Part shown: piece after piece, positions 20,451 to 31,102 of the stretch
Numbering within the stretch: the stretch's first letter is position 1
Layout: the number at the start of each line of letters is the position of its first letter
Source of the DNA: Chara braunii
Lineage: Eukaryota; Streptophyta; Charophyceae; Charales; Characeae
Assembly (NCBI GenBank): GCA_003427395.1
Contig: BFEA01000345.1
Location: 1,435,545 to 1,499,544 of the forward strand
Direction: 5' to 3'
Length of the DNA stretch: 64,000 bases
Notes under the pieces: generated by a model
Database searches by the model: none
What the model was told of the DNA's origin: nothing
What the model saw: only the letters and a program-made list of their open reading frames with translations
Translations under genes and position numbers: made by a program

Positions 20451-22019
20451 ACGCTGGGCCCTTGCTTTGGCCCGGAAATCGTCTCTTGGTAGCAGAACCT
20501 GGAATGCTACCGGAATTCATTGTGTATCCCAACATGTCTGTAATACTCTGTATCCTATCGTCAGCTGTTCCCTTCCCACTCTCTTGTCAGCTCATCAACT
20601 AAGCAGACCACTGTTTGCACTAGCACCCTCGTTGGGGCCTACCACAACATGTGTCTGACCGATTCGTAAAATAAATAAAAATAAATTGTTATTCGGCAAG
20701 TCACCCAGGCTATCGATCAAGTGGTGTCAACAGAATATACACAGAGTGTGCAAATGATCTACTCCTACTTCGATCAGTTCTCGCACAGAAGCATCAAACA
20801 GAACTGGAAATGGTAGACTACTGCAGTTCTACTCTAATGCTATCTGTCAGGTGTTAGCAGTCGGTCACACCTCAACTATTCAAAATAAAAATAAACCATT
20901 TGCGCAGATGTATGTAGGAGTGGAAATAATAATGTCAATATTCAAGCACCAATTGGAACCATCCGTCCCATGTGTCCAACGATCCTGATTGCATCACCGA
21001 GCAGCGGTGTCTATGGTGTGAACAATGGCCTACCCCTGTGCCCAGGAAACCGTTTATGGCCAGCCTTGTGTTTTCTTTATCCTCCCGTTGTCGAGCGGCT
21101 CAAGCCTTACGCCGTTCTACTTCCTCGAGACAAGCACTTGGCAGGGATTAGATTCAATTGCTATGACCAACTTGGCCACAGTCGTCTTAGAAAATCTACA
21201 ACGGCAGGACTGTGTGGAAGACTTCGGAACCGAAACATCGGGAGGACCCAGTCCGCTGATCCAAGGGGAACCTTTTTCGGAGGGCATTTATAATTTTTTT
21301 TGTCAGAAAAATATCAAATTACTGTGATAGGAAAAGAGAAGCCGGAAGCGCCGGAAGGATGACGGGAGCGAGAGACGGAGACTTACACTTGGGCCTTGAC
21401 GGCGTTCGAGACAGAGAAAGCCAACCAATTATTGCGGTGGACCGCTAGATAAACAAGGGGACGAAAGTTATGCGGAATCAAAGCACGGCCGAAAGCGGAG
21501 AGAATTTCTAAGCCAGCACAAATGGGGCCCCGACATTGAGCCGTAAGTGAACACTAAAGGGAGGCCTCCGGGCCTTGGACCAAGAATCGGTGCTTTAAAG
21601 GGGAGCCCTATTTTTTCGGTATCGGGCCTCCTGCGAATTTCGACGGGGGCCTTGTTAATTTCCGCATGGGGACCATCAAGGGCTAGAACAGGCCCGGAAT
21701 GAGGCCCGGGTGTAGCTCTGGTACCAGGGTGCTGCAAAAGCCTCGACGCCCGACATAAAAGCCCACTTGATGTGCCAAGTGACTAGGCTTGGGGGGGGAG
21801 GATCGGTACCGGGGCGCTGCAATCTTCTCGACAGCGCGACCGAGTCTCGGTGGACCGGTGGCTGCTGCTGTTGGGCCCAACGAAGTACTTAAGCTGGATT
21901 GGGCCCGGTCGAGGAGCGAGCGAAAGGCATCCGCAAGTGTGCGTTGACAGGTATGTAGATCTTCGTCGAAGACTGGCGCACAGATCACTGCGTGGATCAT
22001 AGGCAGACTTGGGTGATCA
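20451..22019. other. No gene recognised; possible leader of element B
   Basis: An A/T-rich segment lies at 20,660-20,960 and a G/C-richer stretch from 21,330. A plus-strand frame at 21,025-21,327 (100 codons) has ordinary composition but no motif I know. Nothing else can be supported. Confidence 0.4.
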
Positions 22020-22350
22020 CCACGGAAACCGAACCATGATGAAGATCAATTCATCATTCCCAACCAGAGCTCGATCTGGCTGCGCGCATCATCTCCGTAA
22101 GCGGCGTGAAATCAGACCGCGTGGATCATCATTCCTAGCGGGGTGCGATCTGACTGCGTACATCACCCTCGTTTGGCAGCGCGCAATTGGACCACGCGGA
22201 TTCTCATTCTCAGTGGAGTGTGATCGGACTGCACACATCATCCTCTTTCAGCGGCGCGCAATTGGATCACGCAGGTCATCTCCATCAACCAGAGCGGGTT
22301 CTGACTGCGCATATCAACTTCATCGGCGGGCCGCGACCTGACTGCGCGGA
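22020..22350 (+). repeat. Degenerate tandem repeat, about 75-bp period
   Basis: The word CTGCG followed by CATCA-like bases recurs at 22,080, 22,154, 22,229 (CTGCACACATC), 22,305 and 22,342. The first intervals are 74-76 bp. Units also share GCGCAATTGGAnCACGC. Four to five diverged copies. No coding role is apparent. Confidence 0.7.
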
Positions 22351-22366
22351 TCATCGACCGACTAAC

Positions 22367-22438
22367 AAATGAGTGGATTAACGAGACTTGCCCCTATCTA
22401 CCATCGCGCGAAACCAGAGCCAAGGGAACGGGCTCGGA
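22367..22438 (+). pseudogene. 25S rRNA gene fragment 1
   Basis: GAGTGGATTAACGAGA, CCCTATCTACCATC, GCGAAACC and CCAAGGGAACGGGCT match the universally conserved part of nuclear large-subunit rRNA just downstream of the helix containing CTTAAGGTAGCC. Several substitutions and a small deletion mark it as a pseudogene. Confidence 0.8.
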
Positions 22439-22441
22439 AGG

Positions 22442-22592
22442 GACGGCGGGAGTGACCATGACTCTCTTAAGGTAGCCAACTGCCATGTCACCTACTTAGT
22501 GGCGCGCACAAATGGATTGACAGAATTCCCACTGTTCCTATCCACGATCCTGCGAAACCACAGCTAAGGGAACAGGCTAGGAGATTCGCCGG
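22442..22592 (+). pseudogene. 25S rRNA gene fragment 2 containing the R2-type target sequence
   Basis: GACGGCGGGAGT, ATGACTCTCTTAAGGTAGCC, AATGGATTGACAGAATTCCC, CGAAACCACAGC and AAGGGAACAGGCT follow the conserved large-subunit rRNA order. Substitutions are scattered through it (for example CAACTGCC for CAAATGCC). It repeats the region already present in fragment 1, so these are separate insertions or duplications rather than one gene. It is followed by a degenerate GCGCGGGAAAGA-type repeat. Confidence 0.88.
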
Positions 22593-22599
22593 AGGTAGT

Positions 22600-22898
22600 A
22601 GAAGCCGCGCGGGAAAGAAGAAGCCGCGCAGGAAAAGAACTTGCGCGGGAAACTGCTGCGTCGGGGAAAGGCAGCTGCACGGGGAGAGCCGCTGCGCGCG
22701 GGAAAGAGGTCTGCGCGAGGGATAGCTGCTGCGCGCGGGTGAGAGAGAGAGCTGACAGAGAGAGCGCGAGAGAGAGAGCGAGAGAAAGAGAGAGAGAGAG
22801 ACGAAGAGAGAGCGGGGGNNNNNNNNNNNNNNNNNNNNNNNNNNNNNNNNNNNNNNNNNNNNNNNNNNNNNNNNNNNNNNNNNNNNNNNNNNNNNNNN

Positions 22899-22945
<47 letters not shown>

Positions 22946-22950
22946 CTCCG
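22600..22950. repeat. GCGCGGGAAAGA-type short repeat, AG microsatellite and assembly gap
   Basis: About seven degenerate 20-24 bp units resembling GCTGCGCGCGGGAAAGA run to about 22,745. A GA/GAGC-rich microsatellite then runs to about 22,944. It is interrupted by undetermined bases at 22,819-22,898. Confidence 0.85.
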
Positions 22951-23240
22951 AACTAGCTGAGACAAGGGGAATCCGACTGTTTTAAAACGAAGCTTTGCAA
23001 TGGTTCCAATGGATGTCAACGCAATGTGAATTCTGCTCGGTGCTCGGAATGCCAAAGTGAAGAGATTCGATCAAGTGCGAGTAAACGGCGGGAGTAACTA
23101 TGACTCTCTCAAGGGTTCCAAATGCCTCGCCACCTAATTAATGACACGCATGAAAGGACTAACGAGATTCCCACAGTCCTTATCTACCATCCTGCGATAC
23201 TACAGCCAAAGAAACGGACTTGGAAGAAACGGCGGAACCA
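22945..23240 (+). pseudogene. 25S rRNA gene fragment 3, about 295 bp
   Basis: This is the longest fragment. ACAAGGGGAATCCGACTG starts near 22,961, and GACGCAATGTGA and GCCAAAGTGAAGA follow. Then GTAAACGGCGGGAGTAACTA, TGACTCTCTCAAGG, CAAATGCCTCG, ACGAGATTCCCAC and a damaged GCGAAACCACAGCC region run to about 23,240. The order matches the conserved core of nuclear large-subunit rRNA without large gaps. The R2-type target reads CTCTCAAGGGTTCC instead of CTCTTAAGGTAGCC. It starts directly at the edge of the AG microsatellite. Confidence 0.88.
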
Positions 23241-23308
23241 CGTGGCTGAACCGACCAACCGGGCTCGCTGGTGGGGGCACAGACGAACTTGGTTGCGAGT
23301 GTTCGTCG

Positions 23309-23402
23309 AGACCAGATCAGATCAGACCAGACCAGACCAGGCTGGACCCAAACCAGACCGGACCAGGCCAAACCAGACCAGACCTGACCAGACCGGACCA
23401 AG
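23309..23402. repeat. GACCA-type pentanucleotide microsatellite
   Basis: Imperfect GACCA/GATCA repeats with a few interruptions. Frames through it give RPDQTRPDQ-like strings and are not genes. Confidence 0.9.
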
Positions 23403-24708
23403 ATCAAGGACAGGGCCAGGTGCGCACCCAAGTGAGTCAAGGCGTCACCTTTTCCTACACCCGAATGGGCCTCAGAACGGAGCCTGGACTTAGATGAAGA
23501 ATCGGGCCTCAATGGGCCGGCGATGTTACTTCGGACTCGAAGGGCTCTAGCACGATCCCTTGGGACCAACGGGAGCGGCACCCACGACACCCCATTGATC
23601 GCGGGATCCAGCGAAGAATATCGACACGTGCAGTCTCAACACTAACCGAACTCCTGGACTGGCACGAGGGAGGTTGCCCTAGGATAGGAAGTAGCCCCTC
23701 TGCGCTTATCATTATTGGCTGAATAAACAAATTTCTCGTTCTTTCTTCGTTTTAGTGAGTCGTCCAAGTTCACACTTTGTTTTTATACCTGACTCAACGA
23801 CGGAAATTGCAGGTTTTAGGAGCTCGGAACTAGCCCTCCCACGGGTGACAGACGAGGGGCGGACAGAGGGTTAGATCCGCAGGCCAGCAGATCACTTCTC
23901 CCGGTCGACAGCGTGCAACGAGCCTTACTCCGACAGCCTGGTTGATCAAAAGGCAATTTAAGGAGAGCCCTCGAAGTCCTCAGGAATGATTTAACATTGC
24001 GAACAGGACAACGATCACAGCGAGGTGTCAGATCCCCACCAGAGGGTCTTTATCGACGGTTTGGTATGCATCTCACATAGGACTCGCCAGTCCACGATCC
24101 CCTCTATAGCTCAGCGAGAGCTGAAAGGACAAAGCAGTAAAGCATGCGTGCTCCACTCCATGGGTTGGCTTGGTGACCGTGACCCGTGCTTCGACCAGGG
24201 CCCTTCAGAGGCACCGCCGTCTCCTGCCAGATACGCCACCCAGAAGAATGTCGACTCTCGAGGTAGAGCGCTCTCGAGGTAGAGCGCTCACGAAGAGCGC
24301 TCATGAAGAGCGCTCACGACTCCTGAACCAGAAGAGGACACTCAAGTCATACTCTTTTCCTCACGTCGTCATGGTAAGAAAATTGAGAATGGGAAGATAA
24401 GGTAAGTGAACAACGTACCTGAAGATAGCTGCCCCCATCCACAAATTTCTCACCAATTCAGCCGACGTGCATTTTGATGACTATTCATAGCCTCGGTACC
24501 ACACACAATGCAATGGATTGCCACCGCAGCCAAAATGCATCAACATACTCTCATCATTCTACATACATCCGCTGTTGCCACAGCCTTCCAGCCACACTCC
24601 CCTCTACCCAGGAGTGGCTAATCAAGCCAGCACCAATGTATCCTCACTGCGTAAACTCTTCATCAGTGCACCAAGTAACAAAGTCGCCAGTGCTGGTAAC
24701 CGCGATAT
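23403..24708. other. No gene recognised
   Basis: Mixed sequence. A short tandem repeat built on AGAGCGCTC (four copies) lies at 24,258-24,318. The downstream part may be internal sequence of the LTR element whose primer-binding site is at 24,709-24,727, but no gag or pol frame was found. Confidence 0.4.
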
Positions 24709-24727
24709 CGAACCAGCTCTGATACCA
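24709..24727 (-). promoter_or_regulatory. Primer-binding site for initiator-Met tRNA
   Basis: On the minus strand, TGGTATCAGAGCTGGTTCG starts at 24,727. The first 12 bases match the complement of the 3' end of plant initiator-methionine tRNA, the usual primer for plant LTR retrotransposons. It implies a 5' LTR ending just above, near 24,731 (the minus strand reads TTGCA then ATT before the site). Confidence 0.7.
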
Positions 24728-24730
24728 AAT

Positions 24731-25000
24731 TGCAAGGAATACGAGTGAGAGCAATAGATAGAAGTTCAAATTGCAAAATCACGAAGTACCCCAGGTAGTC
24801 ATGTACCAAGCAGAGAGCACATTGCACCAAGATACCATCCAAATAAGAGCAATACAAACAACTCAAATATCATTGCCGACGCTCTTGCCGACATTGGCAA
24901 GATCAGCCTCCCAGCCAGACCAGCGCTATATAGTGCTGGTCCGCCCGGGAGGGGTCAGGCAGTTCAGGAGGCAGTCTTCGGGCACTCGGCAGCAGCACTC
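24731..25000 (-). repeat. Probable 3' part of an orphan 5' LTR
   Basis: This is the sequence immediately upstream (minus strand) of the primer-binding site. At 24,918-24,941 a near-perfect palindrome (GACCAGC arms) encloses CTATATAG, a possible TATA box about 190 bp before the LTR end. The far boundary of the LTR is not defined. No matching 3' LTR or internal genes were found. Confidence 0.4.
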
Positions 25001-26710
25001 GGAGGAGCGCTGCAGTAGTAGGAGACAGGAGTAGTCTTCAGCGCTGGGCGCTCAGAGTAGAGGAGGCCAGGGAGACTTACCTGTGATGCCATCGCTCCAG
25101 CTTCGTCTTCGAGGTACCTGCAGCAAGGCGCCACCTTCACAGGTTAGTACCAGGCACCAAGAGAAGAGAGAGATAGAGCTCTTCTTCTTCTTCTTCCTCC
25201 AGTCCACCATCTCTCCCTTCCCCTCCAACTACCTGACTGCTTTGTATCGACAGACTACAAGAGAGAGAGAGAGATTTGTGACTTCCGGATGTTGACGACA
25301 TTTGGATACAGACTCAACCTTGGGACAGAGACATTGATGGGAGACTAGTTGGGATCGATATCAACGACATTGGTGTTGACGACATTCTCATCTTCTCCCC
25401 CCTTTTCGTCTGATCCCCTCCTCTTCATCTGTGTATGATCTGGGCCTGGTGCACTCTTCCTGTGGGTAGCGCCAGGCCCCTTCACACCTTGCAATGACGA
25501 TCATGTATGTTTGGTCTGCATTGCGACATTGATTGGTCTGATCATTGGTATTTTAGCCTTCCGCTGCGCTATCCTGTACTATGTGAGAGAGGTCGGTTCT
25601 TGTTCTGGTCTGCACCATTACGGTATGCGACAAGCCTCACATCTACATTATATGGGTGGCCATCGGTGGTGTTTTTGGTAGTGATGGTGATGGTTACAAT
25701 GAAGATGATGATGATGAGGTGACACAAAGACATCCAACTAGAGTTTGAAAATGATGTCACGGACACTGACAAATTCTTCAGCAAGGGTGATGTCGATACC
25801 ATCAATTGCAGCAATCATGGCAATGATGGCAGTGCTGGCAGCGATGTTGATGGCAACAACAGCTCGGTGACTCAAACGGTCGCCCCAAAAATAAGAAATA
25901 AAATAGACACAAGGTAAAATCGTATATCAAAACGACTTCTGGCATCATCATAGTACGAGTAAGCTTACACCTCATGGTGCTTTTACTTCTCGGACTTGAG
26001 CCAGTCCCATTCCGGGCCATACGTTACCGTCCACGTCTCAAGCAGGCGGCGGGCGTATACGTGGACAGTAAGCCACAGCTGAATTCGTGCTCGATGTCAA
26101 TAGCGAGCCTGAGACTTGAGAATCCACGCGGCACTAGATTGCCTGAGAAGGTACTCACGCAAGGACCTAAACCTTCAGGAGACAATTCAATTAAATTCGA
26201 GATCGTGGGAACTGGGGAAATAACTCCACGGTGGTACCATACCAAGGAGAATTCAGAGATCCCGTAGTAAGAATTGCAAGGTTTGAAGGTGTCTTCAGTT
26301 TTGAAATGTGATGTTGATGAGGAGTAATCCGTGAGTGATGTGGATAGCACTTTGATAAGCCTCCAAAAATGGAATTCAGTGAGAAGCGAGCGAATCTGTT
26401 GAGCCTTATGGCATTGGTAGTATTGCGTCCGACTGTGTTGCAAATGCTTTGGTGCTCAGTCAACAACGGGTGCCATTCACTGTTGGTATTGTCAAGGTTT
26501 TCTAATTTGCTCTAATGGTCTTTGCCAAGTTCGCCTCCAAATGCAGTTATTGTGAATTCAAGCATAGCATAGTCCTCTGCAGGCAGATATCGTGTCTCAA
26601 ACTCTGAAGTGGATGTGTCGTTGATTGTGGGAAATCAATCTGAGAGGACCAATCACTGATATTGATTGGAATGTGCATACATCCACGTCATCTTTCATCT
26701 TCTTTTACAG
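25001..26710. other. No gene recognised; probably intron or intergenic
   Basis: No exon similar to the protein at 26.7 kb was found on either strand. If the host gene extends left, this is intronic. The last bases (CTTCTTTTACAG, ending 26,710) form a polypyrimidine tract and a 3' splice site. Confidence 0.45.
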
Positions 26711-26989
26711 GTTGAGTCACCTATTCTTGGACTCGCTACATTTGGAAAGGGAAAGATTTCTGTTTATGGGGACTCTAACTGTCTGGACAGCAGTCACATG
26801 GTGGTTAATTGCTACTGGCTACTTCGGAAAATCCTTGATTTCACATGCAAAGGGAATCGAGATTCTGTTCTTTTCCATCCAATGAACCAATTGTCAAAGG
26901 AGATGGGATCACCAGATATGCAGCTGCCTGCTCGAAGGAAGAGTGTCAACTTCACAGAGTATTCACTTGTTCTCGGACGGCCGCTTGCG
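26711..26989 (+). CDS. S1P: Exon of a site-1 protease (MBTPS1/SBT6.1-like) gene
   Basis: Exactly 93 codons lie between an acceptor (TTTTACAG, ending 26,710) and a donor (GTAATC, starting 26,990), both in phase 0. The peptide contains ISVYGDSNCLDSSHMV and NCYWLLRKILDFT. I recognise these as a signature of site-1 protease, the Golgi/ER subtilase that cleaves membrane-bound transcription factors. The segment lies C-terminal to the subtilisin catalytic domain, so no catalytic residues are expected here. Later QLPARRKSVNFTEYS also fits plant homologues. The reading frame is open and codon usage is ordinary, unlike the decayed elements around it. No other exon was found in the window, so the gene would need long introns. 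It could also be an isolated gene fragment. Confidence 0.82.
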
Positions 26990-27964
26990 GTAATCAACGG
27001 TTTTCACTCCTGCACTATCCTCCAACCATTTTGTACCCTTGCCCTGCTCCTTCTCCTCCTTTCTTTCTTGTCTTAAGACGAACCTTTGACAGCATGTGAT
27101 TATGATTCAATCCCCTGCCATGTCATGCATGAGTTCGATAAAGTGGAGTGCACTGATGTTTGCTGCTCTCACCAGGTGCACCAGCTTACATTTTTTAGAG
27201 CTTATGATAGGATAGGACTTGACAAGGCGATCTTTTCCACCCCAAGGGCCTGTCACCTCTGTTGGAGGCATATCCCCATTTGAGACATTGGTACGCATGC
27301 CATGGCTTTTATGTGTGACAGGGGAGTTTCGCCGGGCGAAGTGGATTGGACGTTCATGGATAATGAAGATGATTGGTCAAAGGCTTAGGGCACTGATCTC
27401 CCAAGGTCTGGATGCAAATAGTTGACTAGGACACTTGTACCTCTCCACCCTTACTACCTTGAACCTCCCTCTTTTGCCCTACTTCACAGCTATGAATGGC
27501 CATTGTGATTGAGACCCAAGAGGCGGTTGCCTTTTAATGTTTTTGGCAATTCCTAAATCGGTAAGGAGGGCAGGGATCAACAGGCCTGGTGAGACGGTCT
27601 ACCTTAACGCGCTTAGCACTCCCTGTGCCCTACTTTGCCTGGCCAGGGGCATTGCTTACAAATGTAGCCGGCCTAATACAGGAGTGGAGATTGTCGGGGT
27701 GTGGGACGACCCTCGTGCTGAAGAACAATGCCTCGGCCTTGCCAGAGCCAAATCAAGTCTCTGGTACTCGCATCTTGATGCACCTAACATCAATCGCACT
27801 TCGGAACAGGCATCTCGATCATAGAGATTTACAACATAATTCGAGCAAGATAACTAGTGTGAGGTACACAATTGTATGTCCGCACCCAAGCAAGGTCGTA
27901 ACATGCTAGAGGCCATACCATCCATCCACTTGTTTGCATACAGCATTGTACAGATGCTGTTAGT
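26990..27964. other. Putative intron, no further exon found
   Basis: Starts with the donor GTAATC. I searched all frames by eye for the expected next segment of site-1 protease and did not see it. Frames at 27,219-27,425 and 27,537-27,824 have no recognised motif. Confidence 0.45.
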
Positions 27965-28155
27965 CCAATCCATCTGTTTTTCTTTTTTCTTTTTTCTTTT
28001 TTTTTTTTTTTTCTTTTTTTTAACACAACCCGGGCGGATGCTAGGGGAGCTGAGATGAGCAGACACCCCTAGCACCTCCTGGGAGGCTCCATCTATTGGT
28101 GGGAAGCAACACCTGCTGGAAAACGGGTCCAGCGTCCCTCAGATACAACTATTAC
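27965..28155 (-). mobile_element. Short A-tailed retroposon-like repeat
   Basis: On the minus strand about 130 bp of sequence ends in a long A-rich tail (28,021 down to about 27,978, written as T-rich on the plus strand). The head shares 34 of 42 bases (28,096-28,137) with 5538-5579. A non-coding SINE-like family is the simplest reading. Confidence 0.5.
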
Positions 28156-28990
28156 AGCACAATGAATGTTTGGGCAGTTTGGCCGTGGTTGCGTTATTCT
28201 GGAGCTACCTCCTATCCCTCAGGGCTGCATGTGTTTCCCCCTCCCTTTGTATAGCTCCTACTTACTAGTGGCCAAGCCCCCCCGGGAAGCTGCTCGCCCA
28301 GTCTTTAAGTCTATATCTGCTCTCCCCCTGCTGCCGACGGTGGACCACTATCCCAGGTGTATATGCAGCCCCCCAAATGTATTGATCGTGAAGATGGTTG
28401 TGATACTTACTGAGTTGGAGAGGCATTAACGGACCACACCTAGTACCCCTCCCATTGTCTTTACTATCCTGTCAACATCCATTCTGTTGTCCTCATCGCC
28501 ATAATGTCGGCCCCTGGACGCCGCTGAAGGGAAGCTCGTCTTTGCTTTGTCCCCGGATTTATTCCCAGGGTGGGGTAGGCCGTGGCTACGCATTGTGAAA
28601 TGCAGCTCTCCCCTCCCCAGGGTGTCGTTGTGAGAAACATCCCTGTCCAATCGTTGGGAGATGGCAATGTCCTTCGCCTCTTGCATGTCCGTCGGTGCCG
28701 CTTTTGTCGTTTGCAGTCGCTCCACTCGTTGGTCCTGCCTCGCTGGAGATTGTGAGATAAGAGGGAGACTATTAGATCAGAGGGGACGGAATGGGGGGGA
28801 AGGGGTGGGGGTGGGGGTATGGGGCAATGGGGGACAGATGAAGGGTAAGGGGGGAGATGAGGGGGACGAAGCAGGGTCAGGGCCACAATCATATGAAGTA
28901 ACCGTTAAGCGTGCAGCGTGTATCCTTTTGTGGATGGTAGCCCGGGTGGAGCCTTATTGTGTCACGAGAACGAAGTTGGGTTGCAAGAAG
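28156..28990. other. No gene recognised
   Basis: Mixed sequence with a G-rich stretch at 28,790-28,880. A minus-strand frame at 28,426-28,725 has normal composition but no recognisable domain. Confidence 0.4.
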
Positions 28991-29084
28991 GGGACTTGGA
29001 AGGCGTGGAAAGTTTTTTGACTTTGTTTTGAGCCATTGTGGCTAATGCTCCTAATAGCATGGAAGCAATACCAAGTATGGAGTC

Positions 29085-29969
29085 CTATTTGTGCAGATTT
29101 TGCCATGATGGCTCTGCGGCTCTCCATTGCGTCCAGCGAATGTTAAGCTGACTGTCAAGTTCGAAAAATATATGGTGCGGATCCTGCCACAGCAGACAGA
29201 AGGCTGTTTTTAGCGTTTCCCGAACCTCAGGGTCCTTCTCCTCCCTATAGTCTGGAATGAATTTCTTCCACGCATCTTGCGTATGGGACCTGATATCCTC
29301 TTCCAGGGCTTGTTGGGCCGTCTGCAGGCCAAACTGGTGATCCCTTCGTTCGAACAAGCACCTGGCTCTCCAGGCCAACATGAGCACTTGCAGTCTCGTG
29401 TAAGAGAAGAGATTAGTTGCATAGGGGGACCACCGGGTCATCAGGTGCTGTTTATTACCCAGCAGCAGCAGCCCCAGGTCCCATGGGATATTCTCTCCTG
29501 TGAGGGATCGGAAGGCTGCATCCCACCATTGCCATAGTTGAGTGACCATGGGGCAGGCCAATAAACAGTGCTCCAAAGTGGCCCTGGCCGGAGGCTTTGT
29601 GCTGCCACAGTAGGCACATATAGGCGACAACAACCCTTTTTGTTCCAGGGTAGGCAGGCAGCGGTGGATAATTTGCCATTGCACGGTTCGCAGATTTGTG
29701 GGCATAATTTTAGCATATTTAGCCCAAGGCAGATCAACTATCATCTGTGAGTCCAGGGGTGAGTCACATGCCCATCTGGTGGACAGCGTTTCGTCAATCT
29801 CTGGGGCGGTCCTTGAGGCCCTGTACCCTGTATAGTCCCATAAGTGCATGGGTTTGGGGCCAGGCCATTCCCATTCAGCCGGGTCAAAAGGGAGTTTAGC
29901 TACCGGAGTTGTAGGTTCGAACACGTAGAGTCCGTCTTTCGGGTCCCCCACGATGTGAACATGCATCAA
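29085..29969 (-). pseudogene. LINE C-terminal zf-RVT zinc-binding domain
   Basis: 294 codons ending in TAG at 29,087-29,085. It starts with TPVAKLPFDPAEW, which is shared with the 9.3 kb remnant. The zinc-binding domain reads RTVQWQIIHRCLP, CAYCGSTKPPARATLEHCLLAC and WQWWDAAFRSLTG. The Cys-X2-Cys ... His-Cys ... Cys pattern is that of zf-RVT in plant LINEs. A tryptophan/arginine-rich tail follows. The domain is complete and the frame clean. Confidence 0.88.
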
Positions 29970-30016
29970 CCCCCCCCAATCCTCGGCCCATCAAGGTTGT
30001 CATTTCTTGTGATTTT

Positions 30017-31102
30017 TTAGAATCTGCCCCCTGGGCTTAGAATGTCGTATGCTTGTAGAGTGCAGCGACCTTTATCCTTACTACAAACTCCAAATACTGT
30101 AAGCGGACAGGGCAGGTCTGCAAATTTGACAGTCCAGTCGTCTTCCCTGATATCGGGGCCATTTTGGATAGCGAGACGACATGCGAGGGGGAGGGCTTCC
30201 TTCAGCATGACCAGCCTGTCCCCCACATTCTTGGCATGCTTAAGCTTGCGTTGCAGCTGTTCAGTTGTTGTCCAGTCATTTGAGCGCGGGTCCCACAAGT
30301 CCCCTACTGTATATATTCCCCTTTTGGCCCAGGTGAGCCATGGGGAATTATTCTTGAGACTAAAGGGGGTGCCATTGTCGTCAAGGACGTGCGGATTACA
30401 GAACAGGGGTTGCCTCCAAATATCTTGCCATCTGCTCGGGGGCTGTTTTTGCTGCGGCCCTCGCCTTCTCCAAAGCTTAAGCACATATGGCCACAGGGGG
30501 TCCAGGGGGATATCTGCTCTCATCGCCTGCCTCGGGCCGGCCGCCTGGCGTTGTTGCGGGTGAGAGGGCAGAGTCGAGTCCCTATTGGTCAGCCATTGGA
30601 AGGGGTGCAGCCTGTTGTCTGTCAATGCTTCTGGTGCCAGAGAGGCAATCTGAAGGCAGGCTAGATGGCACCAGAGGACATCGTTGCCCATCAACAGTCT
30701 CACCACAACTTTAAAGATCAATGCTTCACTTTCTCTCTCAGGATCCAGGATTCCTAAGCCTCCTTTGGTTCTTGGCTGCGTAAGTACATCCCAACTTACA
30801 CTTGATATACAACCCTCTGCCTTGGCACTATTTTTCCAGAGGTATGTAGTTAATGCTTTTCTGAGTTTGGCATATTGTTGCCTCTTAAGTGGCCAGACAG
30901 CCAGTTTGTACCAGATCGCTGCCAAGATCGCATTGTTTATTGCCAAAGCCCTTCCCACTAGTGAGGTGTGTAACCCCTCCCATCTAGCCAGTCGGCCTAT
31001 CGCGAGGTTGACTAGCGTATCGCCATGGTCATGTGGGGGACCTAGTGCTGTTAGCCTCACCCCTAATATTCTAATGTCGTCTTCCTTACTTGCCCAGGCC
31101 AC
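30017..31102 (-). pseudogene. LINE RT thumb and following region
   Basis: 361 codons in one frame. It begins DIRILGVRLTALGP, the usual LGV motif after RT, then LARWEGLHTSLVGRALAINNAILAAIWYK (in parts: GRALAINNAI, AIWYKLAVWP). GGLGILDPERESEAL follows, all typical of plant LINE ORF2 downstream of the palm. This is the longest intact piece of the element. It continues in another frame into the zf-RVT piece at 29,969. Confidence 0.88.

Noticed and set aside
22009-22341. Plus-strand 110-codon frame
   Set aside because: Open only because of the 75-bp tandem repeat; no recognised motif.
22564-23055. Minus-strand Ser/Leu-repeat frame
   Set aside because: It is the AG microsatellite plus a gap, and overlaps the 25S rRNA fragment.
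23935-23955. CCTGGTTGATC, resembling the start of 18S rRNA
   Set aside because: Only 11 bases match and the next conserved bases (CTGCCAGTAG) are absent.
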